A stretch of DNA of 64,000 nucleotides from the NCBI RefSeq assembly GCF_051622035.1, contig NC_135365.1:29202001-29266000 (forward strand), given 5' to 3'. Source of the stretch: Arctopsyche grandis (lineage: Eukaryota > Arthropoda > Insecta > Trichoptera > Hydropsychidae). Positions 54,554 through 64,000 of the stretch are shown here, piece after piece. The notes under the pieces are model-generated. The model did no database searches. It was not told the origin of the DNA and was given only the letters and a program-made list of their open reading frames with translations. Within the stretch, counting starts at the first letter, position 1. Every line of letters starts with the position of its first letter. The position numbers and the translations under genes were made by a program.

Positions 54554-54930
54554 TGTAGCATATGCTAAAAGGAGCCGCCGTTATAATTGGGTTTCGAGGA
54601 TTATCTCCAGGCTTAAGTGCTGTCGGCTAACAATGGAGACCCCCGAATGGACTTAGTGGTCGGTAACGGCACCCAGTCACTTCCCACTGTCAGTTCTGAG
54701 AACTGACAGCGCGAAAGAGTGGGACTGCATGCCGAGACCGTGGAACTGCATGTCTAGTACGTGGCTATAACAATAGGTAAGCAAACGCGTCGAGGAAGAT
54801 GCAGTTAGCGACCTGCCGTTTATAAGCAGGTACCTAATGCCCTTTATAAACAGTACTATAATATACGGAGCACACAATAAATGCTGTGAAGCGACTTTTA
54901 TTTGGATCCTCCACTCACCCCTACGCAACA
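54554..54930 (-). mobile_element. Solo LTR family A
   Basis: The minus strand starts TGTTGCGTAGGGGTGAGTGG and ends GCATATGCTACA, flanked by ATAT at 54550-54553 and 54931-54934. 377 bp. Confidence 0.83.
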
Positions 54931-56187
54931 ATATCATATTTTAAAAACAAATAAAAATAAACATTTCTAATTACCCATGCCCCCTATCCATCATTAGCCC
55001 ATATTATCGAGAATAATCTGTATTTTTTATTATATACGTATGTATGTACTTTCATTTTGATGGTCTGAAAAGGCATTTCGTGCAGAATCGTAAACGAGTC
55101 CGAAATGTTTGTACGCGTTCTGACTTGACCTTTATATTTATATATTAATTTGCGAACAAATAGAGCACCCTCTCGGGTTTTTACGCACATACTTAATATC
55201 GGCGTTTTATGTGTGTGTAATGTTACTCGTGCATTACACACGTGGTGTTATTGAACGATACGGTGTTCGCATGCTATAAATGCTAATTAATTATGGTATT
55301 TGAGCGCAAGCACTCTACAACTGAATAATGTAACGGCAGATCGCATTATTCAACACCGAGTGTCGCAGTTTGCTGATTTACCACCATTTCGTGCTCGCTT
55401 CGACTATTCAAAATGGCGTCTTCGTATATTTTTTGTACATTCGAAGCTCACTTCAGGCCATATGGCCGGAACGTCTCTGCGTATCTTCTTTATTATAGGG
55501 GGCGGGGGGTGGGGGGTATTACCAGGGCCGCGCCTACCATATGTACAAATGTGAGTAACACACACGGGCGGCCGAAATATAAAGGCGGCTGAGAGAAATG
55601 AAAGTCAAAAAAATTAAATTCCTTAAAATATACGAAACAAGATATCGTACTTTTTAAAATGCATTTAGGTTGTTTTGTTGTATACTTGTGGATTGTTTTT
55701 GCAAGTTACAACTTCTAACACACCCGAACTATTATATAATTCAGGAAAATAGTGGGATAGCAGGTATAGCTTCGGTCCGCATATAATTATATGTTCAATT
55801 ATCTTTGCAACTGCCATATGTATATGAATCAGCAAGGATTTTGGGTATTGGTTGGTCATCGAAAGAACAATGTTCTAGGTGTGGGATTAGAGGTAAAAAA
55901 CACCATATTTTTATGAATGAACTTGAAATCGTTCAGTCTCTCTTATCGTCTGACTCTGTTCAGAACTAAATGTTTTGGTTTCCTATCTGTTTTTCTGGTT
56001 AAGGTTTTTGCACTACTCGCATGCACTTAATTTTTTTTTATTAATATGAATTATTACACTTATTGACAACATTTAAAATATGGTTTTTAAATGTCAAATT
56101 ACTGTCAAAAAGTATATACACTCGATTCCGAACAATCTCGTCCATTGAATATTGGAAACATGAGAAGTTTCGCGATTTAGTGATATT

Positions 56188-56602
56188 TTATTTATTTATT
56201 TATTTTACAATTTCATCATCGTGACATTACAAATTATCTGCAGGTCGTTATTATGGCTAATTTATTACAAGACATTGAAAATTCATAATACATAATTATT
56301 ACATACATATATGTATATGTAAATCGAAACAATACACAAAATCTATGGTCAGATATTACAAACATCTGGTGAAACCTGAGATATAACAATAACTTAAGGT
56401 TAACAACAGAAAATTGGGAATGAAAAGCCAATTTTACAGGAACTGTTTCAATGAAAATCAGAAAAATTGACAAACTCTGATAATAAACGATCGACCTCGA
56501 CAAACCAAGGTCCGGCCAACAACGAGACTCTTAGTGGGAATCGAACCCGTGACATCAAACAAGAAATAATTAAATACTCACCACTAGACTACGCTGCTGG
56601 TT
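56188..56602 (-). mobile_element. tRNA-derived SINE, family 2
   Basis: Minus-strand head CCAGCAGCGTAGTCTAGTGG contains A box TAGTCTAGTGG (plus 56581-56591) and B box GGTTCGATTCC (56537-56547). About 270 bp of body and an AAATAAATAAATAAA tail follow. The segment GATCGTTTATTATCAGAGTT resembles the same position in family 1, so the two families share a region after the tRNA head. Confidence 0.82.
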
Positions 56603-57289
56603 TATGTATAAAGTGACTAACAAAATAATCAACAACCAAATAAAAATGGAACTTTTTTTACAATTTCATAGATATTCCCGATTGTTGAGGCGCCAACAAG
56701 TGACCTTATATACCTGCGCAATCGTTGTTATCTTGAATGAAGCCGTACTGGCACGATGCGCATATTACATACGTAGGTACGTTCCAATAAAAAAAACCCT
56801 CCTTTAAATCGGCTTTGGCAAATAGATAATGTTAATCTGGTGATGTTTTTCAATAACAATTTTGAGCTTATGAAAGCTGTCAGATATTCATAAATATTCA
56901 TCGGAGAGTGTGTGTATGTGGGAGTGAGTTTATGGATGGAGGGTGTCTGATATGCAAATGCCCCATAAATAACAGGCCTCGTCGACACGTAAATCAAATT
57001 GTCGTCTGGCTGTGTTAATTAAGAATGAAACTGTATCCGCAAATTGCGTTTTGTGCCAATCGATACCCCACTTCTCTCCTAATCTCCCGCTCGGTGACTT
57101 CTCAATTTCCAATTTAAACATGATCGTTTCACTATCGAATATCACAGCTGTGAATATCACGGCTGATTGTGCCATAATTGCATTCGCTTCAACTCCATCA
57201 GCTCGAAATAGGATTGGAACGGGGTAATGATTACGTGACACAACTAGGCTCATATGGACATACATACATAATATGCAAATATGGCGAGT

Positions 57290-57345
57290 TAACCCTATGA
57301 ATGCTGACCAACGCCGATCGGCGTTGTTCTATAACTTAATTTATA
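57290..57345. repeat. Fragment of CCAACGCC palindrome repeat
   Basis: TTAACCCTATGAATGCTGACC then CAACGCCGATCGGCGTTG, a short hairpin. A related copy is at 58136-58195. The TTAACCC start resembles a TTAA-type MITE end, but no full element is visible. Confidence 0.45.
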
Positions 57346-57360
57346 TTATAACTTAGTAAA

Positions 57361-57876
57361 CGGATACCCGAAACCTTAATTTTGTTGCCGTTCCTTTCTT
57401 CGATATATATTTATTGAGTGAATGCGACAATATATGTATATCAAATACATATATATTGAATGAATGCGACAGTTGCACTTCGACCAGATAATACCTATTT
57501 TAAATCAACAAAGTCGAGGTTTCGTATTCTCCAGTTTTCTCCTCCAAAACTGGACCAATTTAAAAAAAAAATCATCATCGGTATGAGAAAAATATTTTCT
57601 ATGTTTGTGTTTTTGTATTTTTTAAAAAATCAACCGTTAAATTAGCACGCAGGACTCTTTTTGTGGGTGTAAAAACGAGGCGGTTTTTTAGATGTTTGGT
57701 TGCTCCTAGCTCCTATAAAAAATTACTAATCAAAAAAATTAAAACATAAAAACATGCCTATAGCATATCAAAAATATTAAATATCCAAAGCATATTAAAA
57801 AATAATTTCTCTAGTGCCATAATTGAGGAAGGGAGAAGTTTAATATGGACAAGGCGCTGGTGTCCAGCCCTCTTAA
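57361..57876 (+). mobile_element. TTAA-MITE copy 4, 5' truncated
   Basis: Begins within the left end (GGATACCCGAAACCTTAATT) and ends TCCAGCCCTCTTAA at 57873-57876. The internal TATATA core contains a short duplication around TGAATGCGACA. Confidence 0.78.
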
Positions 57877-58135
57877 GTTAATTTATAACTTTTTTGTATT
57901 TTGTATGAGTGCAGATGAACGAATGAATGCCGTTTTCAAATAAAATGCTGTTTGAAAAATATATATTTTGATTGTAATGACAGTGTGTACAAGTAAAGAA
58001 GTAACGAGTGATGGGATTGAAATGCCAATGTTGTCAATGTGGACTAAAAAAGTTCTCGAATGGTATCCAAGAGAGTATACTTAGCCACAAGTTAGATTGG
58101 AGTTATGAAAATTTATAAGGCTTGACGGATGAGCT

Positions 58136-58195
58136 CAACCCTTTGAATGCTGACCAACGCCATGAGCCTGAAATACGGCGATAGGCGTTGTATTT
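58136..58195. repeat. Second CCAACGCC repeat fragment
   Basis: AACCCTTTGAATGCTGACCA, CGCC, spacer, GGCGATAGGCGTTG: the same unit as 57290 with a longer loop. Confidence 0.45.
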
Positions 58196-59654
58196 TGAGC
58201 ACGTAAAGAATAAACAAGAATACTATCCGCTAAGCCTTTCAAGGTACCATTAAAAAATGCATTGAACATGGGTCGTGTAATTCGTGTCAACGTTTATAAA
58301 GACTGGTTTACACTGGAATTTTTGAATTTATAAACATAGCAGAATTTATCGATAGAAATCCTTTAGATTGTGGCTTGGAATTTAGATTGTGAGCATTACA
58401 TTTTAACAGGAATGAAGAAGATGGAACTAGTTTTGGAAAATAGACTACTTTTGTTTATTTTATATTGTTGCAAGATATATAAGAGAGTCTAAACAAACCT
58501 TTACAAAACTCGAAATACTCGGTGGTAGTGATCTAGGGTTTGTTTGGATGAGCTACAATTTTCATACCTGTTTTCTATTGGATTTCTAAATAATTCTAGT
58601 TGGAAATGTTGGTAAACTTTTCAGCATAGCGAGCTTTCAACAGAAAACAGATAAAATACCCGACTATATGTAGATTCCAATATTCAATTTGAACAGGAAA
58701 TTGACAGATTTTGAGACAGCGACCGAACAACACCAAGTTATAGAAAAATCGCGCGATTTAAAAATCACATATGTATATCTCCGAATCTCGAGCCAATCAA
58801 CATTTTTTATTACCAGATTCGTGTTCACCGGGCATATATCTATAAGAAAAGTCATATCTCGTCTCTGAACCAAAAAAAAAGTCGTCATTTGTCGAACAGT
58901 GTAATCTAAAGACTTACGAAAAATATATATTTACATATCAACACAGTAGAGTGGAAATCGGATTGACAGTCAGATTTATATCCGGAATTTGTTCCCCATC
59001 TCAAGCACTGACACAAATCCTGCGTAGCTTGCTTCGATTTTGAGCCGAAGAAAACTTTCAATAGGTCAAGGGTTAAAATCGATTGACGAAACAGTGGAGA
59101 TTGCTACACAAACCTACATCATCTATCTCCAATATCAAATTCGTATTATGACAACTGAGCTGTGATTATATTCAGCTCACTGTATCTCCGTTCAAACACA
59201 CGAATACTGAATTTTCATCATTTAGACGTGTTACATATTTATATATGTAATATGCTTTTCTTTTTTTCGCAGTACTAGTTCCTGTCAATTACTACTCTAG
59301 TATAAGAAGGGTCTTAGAGCGTTGTTATCCTACTCTAATCCCCACTAGACTTGAGCGATAAGCGTACATATATGGAGTGACAGTTTATTGTGAGAAATAG
59401 GCGAGAAGAGCGAGGCCGAATTTGTTAAAATCAATACAATGAAACTGGAAGCATTACATGTACCAGAGTTAGAATGAACCAACTAAAGTTCTCTTAACTA
59501 CCCATTATAAAAGTTACGTCCATGTAGGGATGGGGTTTGTTTGAAACTTTCCTTGCAAAATGTCTCACGGCCTGATTGTTACTGCTCTAGCAGGTAAATA
59601 ATGCTTTGTGAGATAACTCTAGTGCGATTTTAGTGAAATTTTCACTCTACTATT

Positions 59655-60094
59655 GGTGCCACTTTAGTATGCGGTCTACCTTCACTAAGCATTCCTATCA
59701 AAATATCGTCAGCAGCGAAGAAAATACTGACCCTAACAACCTAATCTTAAATGAATAAGGCCAACCCTAACTTAACCTAACCTAACCTGACCCTTAAATA
59801 AATAGGTGTTGGCCGGTAAGATATGTTTTTCAATATTTTCACAAAAAAACCATATCTTAGCAGCCAACACCTATTTTTTAGGGTCAGGTTAGGTTAGGTT
59901 AAGTTAGGTTTGGTCCTATTCATTTAAGATTAGGTTGTTAGGGTAGGTATTTTCTTCGCTGCTGACGATATTTTGATAGAAATGCTTCGACAAGAAAAAA
60001 CAAAAATTATAATAAACAGATCGTTGCTACGATAGTCGACTGCGATTCAAAGGTAGATCGCATTATATGGTAGACCGCGTACTAAAGTAGCACC
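59655..60094. mobile_element. TTAGG-carrying foldback element, copy 2
   Basis: Ends GGTGCCACTTTAGTATGCGG and, reversed, GGTGCTACTTTAGTACGCGG. Perfect 8-bp duplicate CTACTATT at 59647-59654 and 60095-60102. The two long inner arms contain CTTAACCTAACCTAACCTGA and its inverse around an A/T centre. Confidence 0.9.
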
Positions 60095-61996
60095 CTACTA
60101 TTATTATTTTATGTATAAAATAGACGTCAGATAATAATGTCAGAGCTAAATTTTCATAGTATTTCACAGATAAAAATGAGTGTGAGATGAGAATTTCACA
60201 TGAATTTTAAAAATTTCAATCACTAAATTTTTTAAATTGAAATTCAAAAGGTATAAAAACATTTTACACACATGTGTATGTGTGTATACTTGTAGATATG
60301 CATATTTAAAAACAGGAAATGTTCTATTTTTTTCATTTGTTAACAAAAAACTGAACTTGGAAACTCCTCTATAAGAGATTTCAACTTGACAAAGAAATCT
60401 TCAAGGGTACATATAATACATATATGAGGTGATTCTGAGCCAGACATACTCCGATAACGGGGGGTCTATTGATACCCGTTTTCGAATAATGGGTATAGAA
60501 AGTATAATACAAATTCTATATTTACCTAACCTTGATCTTACATATATAATAATATATAATATTATACGTACATATTATTCATTGTATTTTAGAATAGACT
60601 ACTTAGAGGCTTTCAGCGAGGAATGAATCTTGATACGTCTACTTATCGAATTTTCTATTATTAACTAGCCCTAATTGATGTGTCGAATACAAAAACTCTC
60701 TTCATATTATTTTTCGACAACAATGTAGGTATCAGTTGTACGAGATTAATTATTTCGTTAAAATATACATACGTATTTATGTATGTAGCTTTCAAACCAT
60801 TTCTATAAATGGAATTATTATCTATTATAAAAAATGTATCAATTTAATTTAATATCAATAAGTACATAAATTTAAAAAATATTTGAAAATTTGTGTTCAC
60901 TTTTAAGTTTTAGTACAGAAATTTCTTCTGGTACATTCTATGTACATATTTACCTATGTATATATAATATTTAACCAATTTTTCGTGTTTAAGACTATGA
61001 TTCCAAATTAATTTTGGCTGCTACACAGTGACATCTAAAAATATCCTGTGATAATAATGAAATTAAAAAAATGTCATTATTTTTCCTTAGTTTGTTATAT
61101 ATTCAAGAGTTAGTGTCAAGGGTTGGCACAAAACACAAACATAAAATAATCAATTCGGTTTCTAAAAACGCGTTGCGAATAAGTGGTTATTATTGATATA
61201 ATCTGAATTTATTTTTAGCTGATTTTTTTACTCAATATATTATCTGTACATACATGCATATGCATATGTACTTTATATAATATTTATACATGAAACGTTA
61301 TATTTGAAAGTTTCATTTTTCAGTTCCAAAAACACTATTTATGTTGGACTTAATTCACAAATTGTTATCACTTATTTTAATTCGATATGTCCAGAATCTC
61401 AGAAAAGTAGAATAAACGTATTACAGACCATCAGTACTTTTAAATATATTTAATGTTTTGCGAGATATTTCTCGAAATGAAGGAAAGTGGACTTACGCCG
61501 ATTTCAAATACAGCGGCTCATATACATATGTAATAAAGTTACAAAGTAGATATAATCAAGAGATTAATAAGATGCACAATAGTCTGATTGCAATCTTCAA
61601 ATGTCTATAATTTATCTAAAAGCAAACAGTGATACATATATAAAATAGGTTTTCTTCATTATTCAATTTATAAAATGTATAATATAATATAATAAGTTCA
61701 AATATTTTCCAACTACTATTACTAAATATTGTATTATACATACATGTCACGTATGAAAAATTTAATCAAAACTTTAAAAAGACTCACATACAAGCCGGTC
61801 TCTTTAGCTGGTTGAATAACTTTTTTCCGAAAGTTTAGTTTGAAAGTTGATTTTAAAGTTTTGTTTCGGATTAATATAATTTTTAGAATCAGTAACCTTT
61901 ACTCAATAATTTGTTCAATTTATGACATAACACGCGTGAGAAAACATCGACACCCAAAGGCGCTCATGGACGAACATCATCTACGTAACTGGATGT

Positions 61997-62155
61997 CAGT
62001 AGCGGCTCGTGAAAATTCATAGTGGTGGGGCTGTCGAGATAAATCAGGCTATAGTAGCTAGTTAACCAAACCGGTGAACGAATGAAAACAAAAATAGCAT
62101 TGTACTGTACTTGGGGTACTGCAGCCCCGCAGCCCATATGGACGAGCCGCCACTG
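61997..62155. mobile_element. hAT-type MITE, minimal copy
   Basis: 159 bp, ends CAGTAGCGGCTCGTG and, reversed, CAGTGGCGGCTCGTC, with perfect 8-bp duplicate CTGGATGT (61989-61996, 62156-62163). It is reversed relative to the 3371 and 32261 copies and lacks their nested insert, so it shows the original size of the element. Confidence 0.92.
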
Positions 62156-63552
62156 CTGGATGTCCATATTCGTCAAACTTCAATTTCCATACCCGTCTGT
62201 TTCCAATTACATTAATGCGGGTGTGCAATGTTTTAAAAAATAACGGTAGATTAATGATTTTATGAGGTAATCTGTCCCTAGAGTTTTGTATTACCCATGT
62301 TCAACTATAAATCTTTATTTATCTGAGAAACATCGAACAATTCAAAATTAATTAACGAAACGAATCACTCTATTGCGGACTAATATAGGTTCAATAAACG
62401 TAAAAGAAAATCACACATATTTCCATTTAAAAGGAGACATTGTTCAGGGATGCTGAAAACGGATCACCGATCTCAGCGGGGTGCTGAGCAGTTAGCACTC
62501 ATTTTATGACCTAGCACGGATTTAATAAGACTTCGCTTATTTATCTTTTATGATCGCAATGCCATTCCGCTACAAAATTGTAAAACATCCACGACCATGA
62601 GTGCGAATATCGTATAATGTAATTGTAGAATTTAATACAATTAAGAGCTGACGATCGTTGGGCTAATTGCTCTTTTCATTATCATCGTCGAATGATAAAC
62701 ATTTCAGAATTGCTTGAGAAGAGGCAACTTAAAAGCTTTAGGTACGCTTCAAGGCACCGTACATACTTATACAGTACTTATGCCTGATTAAAAATTTCAT
62801 CATATAATCAAAATTGCGTTTCCGTACGTTCTCTGACGCAAAATGTTTCTATTTTGGGAGATTAATTCAAATAAAATTGTGCTATTTTCCACAAATGTAT
62901 CGACTAATTTACCCTCCATTTTCAGTTCGATTTGAATATATTCTAGAATCTTCTGAAACGTCTTTTGACAATGAGGCAATGCTTGATATCAAGTGCACCA
63001 CTTTGGCACCACTATAGTGTGTACTTTACGCTCTGTAAATATCCTGTATTCAACCAGGGTCTTTTGTACTTACGTGACAATAAAATAAAAATAAAAAATC
63101 CATCTCGTCACACTTTTACAACTAGCTACATTCCTATTAGTTACAATCCTATTATTAGCTACATACATATATAACCAGCTATATTTATTCCTGTAGAATT
63201 ATTAAAATTGATAGATTAAGAAGGCGTTCAAATATTGACGATACTTTTCAATCATATACCTACATATATATTTGATTTTTAAATGCTTTTTATTATGTAT
63301 TACTAAATTATGTTCACAATACATTTTATATCTATTTTAATAGCTATTGATCTACTGATCATTTTCTATTTTACAATTTTAATTTAATTTTGTTAGTAAT
63401 CATAGTATTATATTATTCTAATGTTAATATACAGCGTAATAGGAAAAAGAGCTCAAAAACCTATTTACAATTCTTATAAATGCTCATAATACATCTAATA
63501 CATAATATTAATTAAAGACTCTCTAAAGTCGATGACCTAAAGCAGATTGTGT

Positions 63553-63870
63553 TTAGGTAATCTGTGTGTTATACCTGAAGGGTATAGACATTTTGTTGTA
63601 ATCACCGAGAATCTTCACAAGTGTGTTAGTATGGTTATTAGTGATTCTGTCATAGAATCTCCTGGTTAGTGTGTTAGTAATGTCTGTAACAAACGGAATA
63701 TTATTTATGGCATGCAGTTTTTTCAATTTAGCATATATGGGTGTATTATAAATTATTTTTAGGGATTTATTTTGTATTATTTGGAACTTGGAAAGGTTAG
63801 TATTCGAGGCGTTATTCCATACAGGTGAAGCATAGGTTAATAATGGTAATATGAGCACGCGATATTATTT
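63553..63870 (-). pseudogene. Jockey-like LINE RT C-terminal fragment
   Basis: On the minus strand an open frame encodes LLTYASPVWNNAS, FQIIQNKSLKIIYNTPIYAK and FYDRI, the conserved C-terminus of jockey-type reverse transcriptases. The rest of the RT is missing upstream of about 63870, where a TTTTATTTTATTTTG tract begins. Confidence 0.75.
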
Positions 63871-64000
63871 TATTTTATTTTGAGTTGATAAAGAACTATG
63901 GCGATTAAATATTGCGGGTATACCCCCCTACATATATATTAAAGTGGTAAAATTCCTCGAGAATGGTTGCAGTCGACATTTATTCCCTTACCGAGGAAAA

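Noticed and set aside
56930-57265. Overlapping ORFs on both strands with moderate GC
   Set aside because: No recognisable domain, splice context or homology by eye; the stretch is left as unassigned conserved-looking DNA.

Overview
This is a eukaryotic, almost certainly insect, genomic window. The coding exons have insect-type orthologues, introns have GT-AG borders, and the AT-rich non-coding DNA is packed with insect-type repeats: BEL/gypsy-like solo LTRs, RTE-, R1- and jockey-like LINE fragments, piggyBac- and hAT-type MITEs, Tc1, Helitrons and tRNA-derived SINEs. The order is not resolved. Short TTAGG runs occur, but inside a transposable element, so they are weak evidence.

Four protein-coding genes were recognised and spliced by hand. 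(1) 5289-10747 (+): a complete two-exon short-prodomain effector caspase. (2) 29935-12259 (-): a complete 26-exon DEPDC5/Iml1 gene (GATOR1 subunit that restrains TORC1); all splice phases agree and give 1504 residues. (3) 33166-38096 (+): a complete five-exon MRM3-type mitochondrial SpoU rRNA 2'-O-methyltransferase (478 residues). (4) 42221-42385 (+): the first coding exon of a PC2/amontillado-type proprotein convertase. Its next exon is not seen in the remaining 21.6 kb, so 42386-64000 is probably one very long first intron. The caspase and DEPDC5 are tail to tail; DEPDC5 and MRM3 are divergent across 3.2 kb. They share no obvious pathway.

The rest is a record of transposition. 0-5 kb: solo LTRs, hAT MITEs and an R1-like LINE remnant. 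5.8-10.4 kb: the caspase intron, with an unclassified retroposon, a foldback element, a piggyBac MITE, two LINE 3' fragments and a TTAGG-bearing foldback element. 12-30 kb: DEPDC5 introns with LTRs, SINEs and, at 25.4-27.3 kb, a tandem array whose roughly 150-bp monomer each carries ACTTCCGG and whose dimer was amplified. 30.3-33.1 kb: one SINE broken by three solo LTRs, one of which holds a hAT MITE that holds a 161-bp LTR-like element. 34.8-37.1 kb: a Helitron with triplicated 3' end, itself hit by a 5'-truncated LINE. 38-64 kb: hAT, Tc1, Helitron, TTAA-MITE and LINE copies, separated by AT-rich DNA in which nothing was recognised.

No new multi-gene system was found. The most unusual observations are the four-level nested insertion, the ACTTCCGG higher-order array, the unclassified retroposon with long target duplications, the foldback family carrying telomere-like repeats, and the 160-bp LTR-like elements. 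All calls are by eye; no database search was possible.
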